The position numbers and the translations under genes were made by a program. Positions 44,601 to 57,328 of a DNA stretch of 64,000 nt are shown in pieces (within the stretch, counting starts at the first letter, position 1; every line of letters begins with the position of its first letter). Origin of the DNA: Oryzias latipes (taxonomy: Eukaryota > Chordata > Actinopteri > Beloniformes > Adrianichthyidae). Where the stretch lies: assembly GCF_002234675.1 (NCBI RefSeq), contig NC_019866.2, forward strand, positions 10,073,261 through 10,137,260, read 5' to 3'. The notes beneath the pieces were generated by a model, which saw only the letters and a list, made by a program, of their open reading frames with translations, ran no database searches and was not told the origin of the DNA.

Positions 44601-47600
44601 CATTTTTTCATCTCCTCCTGGTTCACAATAATTTAAATGAAGAAATACTCAGAAAAGCTACTTTGAGCTTGTTTTTGTTAATGTGTCATCCATCCATCAT
44701 CAGAAAAATGTGTTCAAAACATCCAAAACACAATTTTCATCAGTGTGGGTCATTAAGAGATAATAAAGTGTGTGGAATCAATTTTGTTTGAATTGATCTG
44801 CAATAAATAAAATTAATGTGCAGCATATTTATTCCATGTCATTTGAAAACACGTCAAATGATGATAGAATTCAAGATTTTTATACGATTAGAACTGAATA
44901 CAAATCTTTTAACAAACCAAACTACGAATGAAATGAAGATCTTGGACTTAAACAGACTTCAGTTTTGCACCTGCAACCTCACTGACGCAGCATGTTGGAG
45001 GAGATGTGGAAAAGCACGTTTTCCCCAGTGGTGCACTTAACACGTCGTCCTCTCTTGGGTTTCACATCCCGCACTGCTTGAGCTGTTCTCACCCATCCCT
45101 GTGCTGTTTTAAGAACTCATTGAGGTCAATGGCTGTTCGTCTAGAGATGCTCACAATCTGCCTGGACTCTGATCATTTGATGCTCATGGCTATTATTGCA
45201 GTTTCTTCCTGTAAACAGCTTATGCAAGAACACACACACACACCCAAAAAATAGGTAAGAATGGCGGAGGGCTGCAGAGAAAAAAAGGGTCTCACTCTGG
45301 TGGAATCATTCTGGTTTTGTCTGTGAATGTTGACATGAAAAGTTAACAAAAACCCACTTTGAGCACCCTGCCCTGCCGCTCCTGGGTGTCTGTTAGTCAA
45401 AAGAGCAATGAGAGCATGCCAGAATGAGAAAACTGAATGGCAGGAGACTCTGCTACACCAAAGGGCTTTTTTTTCTTGGAAGTAAGGCCTTTGATTGGCG
45501 TTGGCTTATATAATGCTTTAAAAGAGCGCCATGTGAAGGGTGAGTCAGCATACAGATGTGCTGCTGTACCAGCTGAGTGTTCCCTGTGATGCTTTATTGA
45601 GTCACATTTGTTCAACAGCCATAAGTGGGCATTTTTAGATATGACCTATTTTTGTGATTACAAACAAAAATTTCCACCTCTGATTATGATTTGAGTTTTT
45701 TTTTAATAGTTACACCGACGTATTTTCAACACACTCATTCAATAAATCTATAAAATAAATAGATAAATGGCACCACATTTTCTAAAAATCGAATCGAAAT
45801 AGATCCATCCTTTTTTGTTTGTTTGAGTCCCCTTTTTTGTCTTTCATTTCAAGTTTAAATGATGCATTTATAGCAAGCAGAGAATTAGACAATCTGTTTT
45901 TGTAATGCTAGGTTCAATCCTCAACCTAATATTAATTATAAACCAACACTTGTAACTCATTTTTTGTGTGTGTGAGAGTTGCAAAATCCACAAAACATGG
46001 AATATTCTGTTGTTTTCTATTACTTTTCATTTAAAAGTACTTGCAAGCGTCAATATTTTAGAATTGATTTGTTTTTTTTTACAATATTTTCTTGCTCTTC
46101 TACTAGATCTCTCTGCTTTCTTATATAAAAACAAAGTTTGTTTTTCATCCTAGAACCAAAAGTTTATAGAATTTGAGTTATGGGCCAATTCAGGCCACCA
46201 TCCGCCCGTCTAAATGCATATGAGCCCGTCTGCGTTCTCCTTTGAGGAAGTATGTGCATTTCTGGCCCCTCAGGTGGTGGACGTGAAAGTGGGAGAGGAC
46301 ATTGTTCAGTGCTGCCTTTCACATACATGACACGGGGCCCGCCTGTGGTGGAAAGTTATAAAGAGCTCATTATTCTGAGAAGGGAGTAGAAGAAGTTTTA
46401 TGGATAAAATATGTCTTTGCTCTGGGCTGACACAACGCACTGTTATGCAACACTCTGTACATGGAGAGTCGGCTGGTGACCAAACGTCTCAGGAACGGTG
46501 TTTGCAGGTTGACTGTCTTGATGTCTCCTGTTTGAGTTTCATGATCAAGAAAGAAACAGATTTAGTAAAAAAAAAACAGTTAAAAAGCGATTAACAAGCA
46601 ATGATTCAGTGTTTTAGTCAAACTCAAAGAAAGTTCGGTACAATTCCAGTGAAAACCCTCCCAATGTACATCTGTTAGAATAAACTCAAGATGTGAGGCA
46701 GTTTTAAGAGCTGGGAAATTACATCATTATACACCTAGTCAGAATTCACAAAGATGGAATAAAATGCTAATATGAAGACATTTTTTAAATATATTTTTAT
46801 CACTGGACTCATTTAAAGGAATGTAACTGATAAAAAAAGAAACTAAATGTTGTAGCAACAATGTGAAATGTAGGTCAAAGCTAAAATTTGTTACATATAT
46901 ACAAGTGGTGCGGTCACCACAGCTGATTTGCCTACTCGATTACCTGGTTTCCATGTAATGAGCATGTCTGAAACACGTTTTCTTTTCTTTTCTTTTTTTT
47001 TTTACCTTATATAATGCGTGATGTAAAGCCTCAGGGAGTCCTTCTCTGTAGAGAATTCAAAGGTTTGGGTGACAAAGCCATTTGTGAATATGTCTCTTAC
47101 AAGAAAGGAAACGGCCAAAAAAGGACCACAACATCAGACTTACATAATTACTTTTTTGAAAAAAAGAAGAAAAAAAAAACTATTGAAACAGAAGCAGAAA
47201 AAAACATTCATTTCTGACTTTAACTTTAGAGGTATCCATTTACTTTTAATATTGCACCTTTATTTCAAGCAAAACGATTACAGAAAGGCAAAATAAAGAG
47301 AAAAAGAGGTGATGTTGATAGATTTTTTAAAGTTGGAGAAATTTTTGCATAAAATTAAAATCAACTCAAATGACACACACTTTTGCTAGATGCACAGAAA
47401 CAACTCCTTTTGTGCGCCTTGTTCCTTTTGTCTTATTTTGAAGGTGACACATTGTTATTTGCTAGTGGAGTCTGGATAAAGTAGTGTTCAAATGAAACCC
47501 CAGGAAGGTATCCATTACAAATTGCACGTCAAATCAAAGCCAATAAAGAGATTGGTGAGCTTCCGTGCAGGCTGGAAAAGAACCTTCCCAACCTGCAGAT

Positions 47601-47802
47601 TTTTGTTCAGGATCTGTAAAACACCATATAAGGATCCTCAAGGGGAAAAGCTAGCTGAAAATACGACTTTTACCTGTTCCAGAAAGTGTTGAAATGCTCA
47701 GCTACCAAAAGCTAGGAAATAGATTTCACCGATGTTGCTGAGATTCTGGGGTTTTGGTGGGTTATGCTTTTAATCATATTCCTTTTTTTTATACCCCAAA
47801 TC
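44601..47802. other. Intergenic between map2k6 and kcnj2, left half
   Basis: No gene is recognised. The stretch 46180-46390 is more complex and GC-richer than its surroundings (GGCCCCTCAGGTGGTGG, GACACGGGGCCCGCC) and could be regulatory. A short AC run is near 45230. Confidence 0.4.
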
Positions 47803-49435
47803 CAGTCAGGACCATTAATATTTGGACAGAGGCACATTCTTTCTAATTTTATTTTTCTGTACATTACCACAGTGAACTATATATAAAACAACTCAGATGC
47901 CATTGAAGTGCAGACTTTCAGCTTTTATTCCATGGGTTGAACAAAAACATTGCATAAAAATATGAAAAACTAAAGCATTTTTTAAACACAATCCCTTCAT
48001 TTCATGGACTCTGAAGTAATTGGACAATTGACTTCCATGCTATTGCATGGGCAGGTGTGGGCAATTCCCTTGTTATGTCATTATGAGTGAAGCAGATAAC
48101 AGGCCTGGAGTTCATTTGAGGACTCGTGCTTGCATTTTGAAGACTTTGCTGTGACCAGTCAACATGTGGTCAAAGGAGCTCTCCATGCAGGTGAAAGTAG
48201 CCATCATTAAGATGAGAAAACAGCAAAAACCATGTGAAAAATTGCTACAGTATTAGGAGTGGCAAAATCAACAGTGTGGTACATCCTGAGAGAAAGAAAG
48301 CACTGGTGAACTCAGAAACGCAAAAAGACCTGGACGGAAGACAAAAGTGGTGGATGATCGCAGAATCATTTCCATGGTGAAGAGGAACCCGTTCACAACA
48401 GCCAACCAAGTGAACAACACTCTCCAGGAGGTTGTCAATATCCAAGTCTACCATAAAAAGAAGACTGCATGAAAGTATATACAGATGGTACACTGCAAGA
48501 TGCAATCCACTCATAAGCCACAAGAATAGCAAGGCTAGATTGGACTTTGCTAAAAAACATCTAAAAAGCCAGCACAGTTCTGGAAAAACATTCTTTGGAC
48601 AGATGAAACAAAATTCAACCTCTACTCGAATGATGGCAAGCGAAAAGTATGGAGAAGACGTGGAGAAACTCATGATCCAAAGCACACTACATCATCAGTA
48701 AAACACTGTGGAGGCAGTGTGATGGCCTGGGCATGCATGGCTGCTAGTGGCACTGGGACACTAGTGTTTATTGATGACGTGACACAGGACAGAAGCAGCC
48801 CAATGAATTCTGAGGTGTTCAGAGACATACTGTCTGCGCTGATCCAGGTGAATGCAGCCAAACTGATTGGGCGGTGTTTCATAATACAGATGGACAACGA
48901 CCCAAAACATACAGCCAAAGCAACTCAGGAGTTTATGAAAGCAAAGAAGTGGAATATTCTTGAATGGCATAATCAGTCACCTGATCTTAACCCAATTGAG
49001 CATGCATTTCACTTGTTGAAGACTAAACTTCAGACAGAAAGGCCCACAAACAAACAGCAACTGAAATCCGCTGCGGTAAAGGCCTGGCAGAGCATTCAGA
49101 AGGAGAAAACCCAGCATCTGGTGATGTCCATGAGTTCAAGACTTCAGGCTGTCATTGACAACAAAGAGTTTTCAACCAAATAATAGTACTGACCATTTTG
49201 TTTTCAGTTATTACATTTGTCCATTTACTTACGAGCCCATGACATGAAGGGATTGTGTTTAAAAAAAATGTTCTAGTTTTTCACATTTTTATACAATATT
49301 CAAGCCATGGAATAAAAGCTGAAAGTCTGCACTTCAATGGCATCTGAGTTGTTTTATTCAAAATCCACTGTGGTAATGTACAGAAACTAAATTAGAAAAA
49401 ATGTGTCTCTGTCCAAATATTTATGGTCCTGACTG
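47803..49435 (+). mobile_element. Degenerate Tc1 element with long inverted repeats
   Basis: A 1633-bp element begins CAGTCAGGACCATTAATATT and ends with the near-exact reverse complement (AATATTTATGGTCCTGACTG). The inverted repeats extend about 200 bases (47803-48010 and 49228-49435) with scattered differences. TA follows the right end, as expected; on the left the base pair next to the end is TC, so that side of the target duplication has changed. Between the repeats lies a transposase pseudogene. Confidence 0.9.
48165..49183 (+). pseudogene. Tc1-family transposase pseudogene
   Basis: The start MWSKELSMQVKVAIIKMRK is the usual N-terminus of fish Tc1 transposases, followed by remnants of the paired-type DNA-binding domain (STIKRRLHES, LDFAKKHLK). 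The catalytic DD34E residues are all recognisable: LWTDETKFN, MDNDPKHTA and LNPIEHAF. The frame is interrupted: the N-terminal part has stops shortly after the start, and the part before about 48700 and the catalytic part after 48719 lie in different frames, so no full enzyme is made. From 48719 to 49183 the frame is open for 154 codons to the natural stop. Confidence 0.9.
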
Positions 49436-49437
49436 TA

Positions 49438-50639
49438 TATGATAATTCCTGAGATCTTTATTTTTATTTAGTTTTTTCAATTGACCTCAATGTAGGTGTT
49501 GTGGTTGCTGCAACACTCAGAGTAAAAACAAGAAAAATGCAATAAAGCCAACAAATCAATCTGACCTCACTCGAAGGTTTGGAAAAAGTTTTCTTTTTAT
49601 TAAGAGAACATTCCAATTTTTCTATTACCGCCACAGATGTAGTTGACAACTGCAACATTTTTAATATTAAATGTATCCTGAGGTCTTTTTCTGCTTGGAA
49701 GGACCAGGGGGAGACACGACACATAATAAAAGGGTCAAATTTGAATCATATTCAAGGTCATTTTGTCCCACAAACATTTGGCTGTCATTAAACTTACTAC
49801 TATGAAGGATTGAACTGCCAATCAAACAAGTAGGACGTGTGTTGTTTACTGCATGATTCAAATCATTTGGACTATTTTAAAACCTGGGACAGCCCAAGAA
49901 GGTGAAAGTTAATATCCTCACATTCACAATCAGACATGGGAGCTGCTTTAGTGTCAACAAGTAGAACAGCTGCAGTGACATGAGCCACACCAAGGCCGAC
50001 CTCTGGCCATTCACATTTCTCCCGATGCCGTTAGTTTGAGCTAAATATCGCACGCCAAATATCACAACCAGGCCCTCAGAGCAGGACTTGGCTTTCGCTT
50101 CTGACCTCTCATTTCCCGTTTGCCTGATTACATAAATGTGTTTCCATGTTTCAATTGATGACCTCCATCATGCCAAGCAGCTATTGATCCAACAAATGTG
50201 ATGCAGGCCGCTGGGAGGCTGCTCACACACCCCTGAACTGCTCAAACTGCTGGAATATTCTCCAGCAACACGGATGCATGAATGTTTTTAGGCTTGGAGC
50301 CAATCCAAGAATGTTTTGACGAATGAACCACTAACGGCAGGACATGCCAGTTAAGTTGACAGACGGTTCCTTGTTTACCAGAGGTTTCTTCATTTTGTTT
50401 TTGTTATTGTTGTCTTCTGAAAAGTCCCAATTCAGTTAAAGCTTTCTCATGTGGATGCAGTTGAGGTTTAGCATTTGAGGCGTAGCAATACCTGAACAAC
50501 AAAGACTAAAATGTATTTATTACAAATGTATTTATGAATGCTGAAATAAAACTGCATTTTTACATTTACGTCACCAACAGAAAATGGCTCACTTATGGCT
50601 CCAACAATATGAAATCAGTTCAGTTGCCTTTTTGTTTTT
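49438..50639. other. Intergenic, nothing recognised
   Basis: AT-rich sequence after the Tc1 element with no gene or clear repeat. Open frames overlap on both strands near 49460-49860 without recognised content. Confidence 0.4.
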
Positions 50640-51130
50640 GCAATATGGACGTCTCCATGATGGAGCTAGACGACGTCAATTAGCAGCGATTAGTCTGAAT
50701 TGGTCTGAGTCATTATTTATATGGCTACCACTTCCCGCCAATCAGGAGTGAGCTTACCACTTGAACCCCTACCACTTGAAAGTGGGCTTGGGAGAATCTG
50801 TCAATCAAATTTTGGATGTGGGTGCCAGCAAGCCCCACATATTTTTATTGAAGCATCTGGTTGGTCAGTTTATAACTTAAATAACTTGCACTAAAAAAAA
50901 AATGAACCAAGAACATGAAAAAAACAGGTAGCAGCGCAAGAATGGTTCTTCAAACAAATAGAATGACTGAGTAGTAGCTTTTCATTTCCCAACATAAGTC
51001 TATGGGATTTTGGCTTTTTGAAACTAGAAGGTACTTCCTGTTTAAAATACGAAGGGGGAAGAGTCACTCAGTCCAGATCTCACATAGATTCAATGTCCAT
51101 ATCTAGACTGACCAGGAGACACAGGTGATC
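50640..51130. repeat. Probable dispersed repeat
   Basis: This contains AACATAAGTCTATGGGATTT followed by TGGCTTTTTG, and earlier TGAGTCATTATTTATATGGC, wording that I know from repeats scattered through many teleost genomes. Ends and class are not determined from one copy. Confidence 0.35.
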
Positions 51131-53022
51131 CCATGGCCCAGCCTGTAGATTCTAGAATGTAGCATGAAACTGGTAATAAATGGTGTCTACCCTAACAGCT
51201 CACAAATGTGTTCTGGTGTCAGCTTGGTTTTTTCAGACAGGATTGGATCTAGTTCCTGTTTAGTCCTCATCATTTGTGTAGTTTCCATGGTGAGAATGCA
51301 GTTGAAAGGAAACCAAACTGTGTCATCTGCCAGTATGTGTTGCTCTTTACTGATAAAACTCTGGGTGTTGTGAATGTGCTGCACTGTTTCCTACCAACAA
51401 CAAAAAAAAAAGGATGTTACAAAGTGTTTGGCCACATTGTATGTGTCTGACTTTCTGCTGCTCAAAATGAGTCTCAGGGGTGTGTCCTTCCCTGTGTATT
51501 TTTATGAGTCCATATCCACATGGGATTGCATCTCCTGGATGCAAGTTGAAATAGACCATAAATCAAAATCCCATACTTGTTTTCCTTGTTGCCACCATGT
51601 GATGTTTCTTATGTTAGGATGCAAAGCAGGCATCAGAGGCGTGCAGTAAAAGAGCTTTGTCATCTCAGCCCAGGGTGTTTTCCTTAAAGAGAAGCCCAGC
51701 TGGCCCAGTGGAAACATGCACGTCCCTTGTGAGGGTAGGTGCAGAGAGATGCTGCTCATCAGGGGGGGCCTCGTTGCATCTGTTAATGTGAAGCACTCAT
51801 GATGAGAGAAGTGCATTGCCCAGACATCTCTTTATATTTAAAGCAGTCCACATCCTTTGAAAATAATGAGGCCAAGTGTAATCCAGAGCATCATGATCAT
51901 GATGACGTGCTCCTCTGAGGACTTTGTCCTTATGCCTCGGTTACAGGAGCTTTGAGCTACTGTAGAAAGGTCCTGCTGTCAGGTCATGCTAGGATGAAAT
52001 GAAATGTAATGGGGGAATCACAAGTTTTAAAAGTAGGAAAAATCACAGAAAATATATGCAGTCATTTGATTCTCTTGCTGGAGCAAAGCCACCCTGCATT
52101 TCCTGCTCCATAAAGGCCTGTTCTTTCACATGACATGCATACATTCTTTTTCCTACTTAAATTAGCGATGGAAAGCAATCATCCCTTGAATGGGATCATG
52201 CATTGTGTCTGAAATAGGCCTGGCATTGCAGCTGACTTTTGTCCAGATTATTTCTAAGTCTGCCAATCTTTAAATGACACAAATAATCCGGGTTTCCGGG
52301 AAAAAAGGACGATGTGTCTCCTTTTTAAAGTAATCTCTCAAGCTGGCGAAACAGTGCAATGCTGCTCCACAGCATGACCAGAACATTTTATTTTAGCCAT
52401 TTTTTTATATATATTTTTTCTATTCATTTGTTTACAACAGGAAGATCGTGCTACTCAAACGTGTTGCAGCTGACAAGAAAAGTTAAGAGATCGCAGAACA
52501 ACACTAATTACCTGAGCCCTCAGGTGTAACAGTGAACCTCTGTTTAGCATAAGGATGTCCTTAAGTGGTGTGATGCTCCTCTCTCCTGTTACCTGTTGAC
52601 ACAGAACACCTGCCCTATTTTCAATGCCCCACTAGAGCAGAGATGGCTTTTGTTACACTTTCAGGATGCCACATTGAGTGCACAAAGGTTTCAATTTTTC
52701 ACGTTGTTGTATTTAAGAGGAATCAAAAGCTTTGACAACAAGAAATCTATGAGCTGGAAAATGTCTCATCACCTCTACCCCAGCCATGTAATTTGCTCTT
52801 CAGAAGTAACGTTCTCCCTGACGAAGCTTGTGTCTTATTGGGTTTTCTTATGGCAGACTTGGTTAAACCTATCATAAACCACCTCTGTAATCTCAGGACG
52901 GGCAGAACTAGAGAGAAAATTGTGTTGTGACGTAAGGACTAATCTTCTTGTCGGGTGAAATTGTGTCTAGAGGAGAATAAAGAAATCTTTGTTATTTACA
53001 CAAGTCAGAGGCTGTTTGCTCA
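51131..53022. other. Intergenic, possible regulatory DNA
   Basis: No coding exon is supported. The blocks 51850-51930 (with CATCATGATCATGATGACG) and 52120-52300 (with GCAATCATCCCTTGAATGGG and TTGTCCAGATTATTTC) are complex, repeat-free sequence of the kind found in conserved noncoding elements near KCNJ2 and SOX9. Confidence 0.3.
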
Positions 53023-53984
53023 TTAGCAGCTAAAAGTTTTTATTTCTAAATTTAACATTAAAATCACCCATGATGACATCATCTTCCAGAGTTTGAGCTT
53101 TTCCAAAAAAAAAAAAAAAAAGGTGTGACCTCCCCAAATTTTGGGTTTCAAGTTGAGCCCGTGAAAAACTCTGGAATCTACACCCGGATGGCGGTAAAGG
53201 CCCCCTCCACCCCAGTGGATATTGACTCCCGAGGTCTGAAGATAAGGAGATAATCTCACCTGGAAAAGAAAGAAGATGATATCGACCATCTGCTTCGTCT
53301 AGAGAGGATTTGATTGGCTCACAGCAGCAGAGCGGAGCCATGGGGATGATTAGGCCTTCCCGGTGTCCCATTCCACGGGGTGCCAGGCTCAATGTCACCA
53401 CTGATTGGATCCTGTAATCTTGTTCTGCGTGAATTAAATCCAAAGTGAGGAGGAGGAGGAGGAGGAGGAGGAGGAGGAGTAGGATTGCGTTCAGTTTGCC
53501 TCGTGCCCCGTTTCTCTGCACTCATGCAAGGAATTTTTTTTTTTCAAGATCTGAGTCAGCAAAAGGTCGTCATTTTTTTGGTCATCTCCATTCAAGTGAG
53601 TTGATTAATTCAACCTTTTCAGTGTGCAGTAACATTAATCACAGGAAGGATTGTAATATATATATATACAATTCTTTCTATTATGAGCACACAGTGTATG
53701 TTTAGATGAAAATCAGCCAGTAACAATATGCAGTTAAAGAATTTAACTGATTCAAGTGGTTCTTGAGTGCTAAATATTAGCATTCATTTTCAAACAAATC
53801 AAATTTTTCTCAGAAAAATTTAGCAGGCTTACCCTAAACCCCAGTTATTATTTTTCCTTGCAACACGATAGCCTAATAGATATATTATTTGAGGGATCCT
53901 TGGATGGTGTTGACTGATAATGTCAGAAAAATAAAACTATAGGTCGTCACTTGGCACCCAACTAGAAAGAGACAAGCGCTTTAT
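53023..53984. other. Intergenic with GAG microsatellite
   Basis: A (GAG)n run covers about 53446-53479, and A and TA runs lie near 53105 and 53648. Minus-strand open frames of up to 163 codons cross the microsatellite and are mostly low complexity. One short piece reads VIMGDFNVKF, like the endonuclease motif of LINEs, but nothing around it supports a LINE. Confidence 0.4.
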
Positions 53985-54570
53985 TGCGTGCAGAGAGAAA
54001 TTCCTTTGGAGGTAAACTGAATATGCTGTGGCTAACAGGAAAAAGCTTGCTGCTGATGATAATATGACTTCATCTGTTGCTTTTATAATAATATAGTAAT
54101 ATTTCTCTGACACTGACAGCCTTAAAAACCCTCTCCAATGAAAATTGTGTTTTAAATATGTTCTTATGGCGTAAATGAAGAAAATGAATCTTAAAATTGA
54201 CAGTGACGTAAAATCTACTACGGCAAGCCACACGCTCCCTTCTCCACTCCATTCTGATGCATTTACTTGTAGACAAATAGTTTCATGTACGTCTTTGTTT
54301 TCCTCGTCCGAGCTGGCATCTGGCTCAAAACTGTAAGGCTGGGTAGCTCCAAAATTGCTCACATTTTTTAAAGCAGTTGTAATGTTAGGTTAGGGGTGTG
54401 AGGAGAGACCATGTCAACAGATGGATATCGGGAAGTAGGGGTAGGCTTACTCTACACCCACAACTCAGAGGCAAATTTTTTTTAAACGCTCTGCAGAAAC
54501 CATGTCCTAGAAAACGATACAGGTTTTTTGATTTGGGCTAAAAATGGCATAATCATATATAAAAGTCTAC
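53985..54570 (-). repeat. Dispersed repeat, copy C, with short open frame
   Basis: In reverse orientation this copy shares TTTTAGCCxAAAxCAAAA, TGGTTTCTGCAGAGCG, AAATTTGCCTCTGAGTTGTGG and CTAACATTACxxCTGC with copies A and B. After GAGCAATTTTGGAGCTACCC it opens an acidic reading frame starting MSNFGATQPYSFEPDASSDE. Fish repeat-derived proteins with a QPYxFEP start followed by an acidic stretch exist, so this may be the N-terminal exon of a transposon protein. The family is not proven. Confidence 0.6.
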
Positions 54571-56103
54571 TGGGAACGCTTTTAAAACAGATCAAAACAT
54601 TATTAGAGTAGAACTTTAAAAAAGCTAAGTAATATCTGGCCTTGCTGCAGAAATTCAGTTGAAACCTTTCGGGGCCAGACAATGTTCAGAGGCATCCACC
54701 TCTCCCCAGCTTTTTCTGTGAACAAGCCCCACATCCTTCATATTCCTCAACCTTTGGATGCTCTCAGTGTTTCCTGTTTGCTTTCATGATTATGGTCAAG
54801 AAATGATCATATTCCCCTTCAGCCTTAGCAACTTGTCTGCTAGAGCATCTTTGAAATAAAACAGGCTGAACAAATGGAGGTCAGAGAGGCTCCGTGTCCA
54901 TTATTGTCAACAAAATCCAACATCACAGAGAGTCACGTCCTTCGAGTACAAGGTGGTAAAGGGCCAACAATGAGCATAAGTAGGTATCACTTTCTGGCTC
55001 AGGGTGTATTTGTCCACATCAGAGGAAACAGAGCCAATAGCATAAAGGTCAGTGGCATGAATAGATGGGCAGTCACTGACATAGAAATAGCATCATGATT
55101 GCAGGTCTGTTAGTGTACTTTGCTCAAATGACTTTGTGTGCAAACAGTCCCAGGCTAATGGAGATGTATCTGGACGAAAAAGGGTGAACAAAATGTGAAC
55201 AATAAAGCAAAAACAATAAAGTGCCTTGGATGGACACGCATGACTGCATGTGTGCCGCTGTGTTGACCCTTTTCTGTTGGGTGGCCACACACCCAAAGTG
55301 TGGATGAATATTCATACAGCGCTGGAGTGGCAGAGAGGGGAACGGAAAAAGCCTGAATGCCGTCCAACATATTGTACGTGTCTCAGCTGTTAAAGATGTT
55401 CTCAAAACAAGTCAGTTAGTGTGTTTGTTTTGTGCGTTTGGGGTTATCACGGATCAAAAACTCAAAAACAGTAGTTGAAACGCAAGATGGAAAAACCATT
55501 AAATAATGTGGAAGTTGAGTTTTTTTATGTTTAGATAACAAAGTGCCTTTTCATGTTTAGATTTTTTTTCTTCATATCTTTAGAAGTCTGCCGCCCCCCA
55601 AACGTGATGACCTGCAATAAACTGCTATCGGCGATGGTGAGGCAGTTGGAGTTTCCTCATCTGGCATTTTCATGAAACAGTTGCATTGGTTTCCTTGATC
55701 TTTGTAAAAATAAACTGTTTATTGAGTAATTTACGAGCAAAAATGTATTGCACATATACATTTTCAGATTTTTACCATTTTTTATTCTTCAAAAAATACA
55801 TAATTTTAAAATATGTATTTTTAAGATTCTGTGCATTAAAAAAATAAGATAAAATAGATAATCCTACATGTTTTAAATGCATACACACGTAAACCAAATT
55901 AGAATTCAGTGTGAAGCTGGGCACAATCGGTCATGCGTAAATAAATATCTGATTTCAATTTGCATAAAAACCTGGCTTTGTGTGGCTTTAGGTTCCTTTA
56001 TTCCCTAAATACAACTCGAACAGAAGCAAATCAAAGAAAATAATGCTGATCTTTTCCTTCTATTTAATAAAGTAAAATAATAGTTATTATCTCTTGTTTT
56101 CTT
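54571..56103. other. Intergenic, nothing recognised
   Basis: No gene or clear repeat. Overlapping minus-strand open frames at 55093-55405 have no recognised domain. AT-rich runs fill 55700-55870. Confidence 0.4.
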
Positions 56104-56340
56104 TTCAATTCAATTTTGTTTATATAGCCAAATATTACAGCTTAGTTGTCTCAACGGGCTTCATACAGGCAACCTGAAACAGAATGGGTGATTGCTAACT
56201 AAACTAAAGAAGACTAGGCTAAACTGGGCATCGCTGCCGTCAGACCTTCTTTCACTGAAAGGAAAACTCCTTAAAAAAAAGGATTCCGGGAAAAAAAAGA
56301 AGAAACCTAAGGGATGCTTTTGATAATAAGGCAAAACTAA
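56104..56340 (+). repeat. Teleost interspersed repeat, AATTCAATTTTxTTTATATAGC type
   Basis: It begins TCAATTCAATTTTGTTTATA and continues with TATAGCCAAATATTACAGC, GTCTCAACGGGCTTCATACA, CGTCAGACCTTCTTTCACTG, AAAGGAAAACTCC and AAGAAACCTAAGGGATGC. The order matches a repeat I know to be widespread in teleost genomes. Its class is unsettled; no protein is encoded. Confidence 0.5.
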
Positions 56341-57080
56341 GAATATATGTAACTTTTATTTGACCTTACAACAATAAAATATATCTATCATTAATTGTGC
56401 AAGGTAGATCAAATTTGCAAAAAGCATTGGGGAAGCTGAAGTAAGTTGAAAAAAATCCTGAAATAACAGCGATATTTGTGGTGTTTGGCATGAATTAAGA
56501 AGGATGGCGTAGTGACTCCAGTCCTTATCCCACTGCCACCATTAGTCAACTTGTGGGACAGCATGTCTGCACTCCATACAAAGGACTTATGCAATAGGCC
56601 TGCCATTAGAATTATATAAGTTTATAACTCAGTCTCATGTAGAATAGGATTTCTTTGAAGTTACTTTTTTTTCTTTTACTAATTATGGGAACATACTTCA
56701 GTTGGTTTTCCTTAGACAAAAAAATGGAATGAAAAAATATAGGAATTTTTCTTTTTTTATTTGCTTAAACATTTTCATGTCACAGACGAATTTGCATGAC
56801 TTCTATGATTCTGAGTCCACTAAAATAGACTCAGACAAAGTCCCAGTTACGACTTTTAGTTTTTACACATTTGAAACACGCACCTCTGACCATTGTTGGA
56901 AAAGTTCATGTTAGTCTTCACTGCGTAGTGAAGTTGCTGTAACATTTCTCACAGAGTTGGGAACACTTTTTGAAAACATTGATCTGTTTGCCATCACTGC
57001 TGAGATCCAGAGGAGACTGGATTTATTCATCCTGGTTATTCCTGGAGAGCACATCCGTGACGAGTTAGCAATTCACTATG
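56341..57080. other. Intergenic, nothing recognised
   Basis: AT-rich sequence between two repeats with no gene. Confidence 0.4.
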
Positions 57081-57328
57081 AGCAGCAGTGGTACAGAGGT
57101 GGTCGGCCTCTGATAAGAAGATTACAGGTTCGATTCCTGCCCTCCCTGCCTATGTGTTGGTGTGTATCTGATCAAAACACGGAACCACCCGTTGCTCCTG
57201 GTGGTTTTAGGTTGGCACCAGTGTTGGGCAGCAGTGTGTGTGTGCATGGGTGAATGGGACTGTGACTGTAAAGGGCACTGGGCCTTCTTAGAAAGTAAGA
57301 AAGCGCTAAATAAGCACATACCATTTAC
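57081..57328 (+). mobile_element. tRNA-derived SINE
   Basis: The head (AGCAGCAGTGGTACAGAGGT ... GGTTCGATTCCTGC) holds a decayed A box and a good polymerase III B box at 57127-57137. The body and tail carry the pattern common in teleost SINEs: ACCAGTGTTGGGCAGCAGTG, TGGGTGAATGGGACTGTGAC, TGTAAAGGGCACTGGGCCTT and AAAGCGCTAAATAAGCACAT ending ACCATTTA. CACTATGA on the left and TACTATGA on the right may be the remains of the target duplication. Confidence 0.75.

Noticed and set aside
53030-53521. 163-codon minus-strand frame containing VIMGDFNVKF, like the endonuclease motif of LINEs
   Set aside because: The frame runs through a (GAG)n microsatellite and an A tract, and nothing else in it resembles an endonuclease or reverse transcriptase. 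A chance match is more likely.
57127-57137. Polymerase III B box, considered as a tRNA gene
   Set aside because: No tRNA cloverleaf can be folded around it, and the sequence continues into a SINE body and tail.
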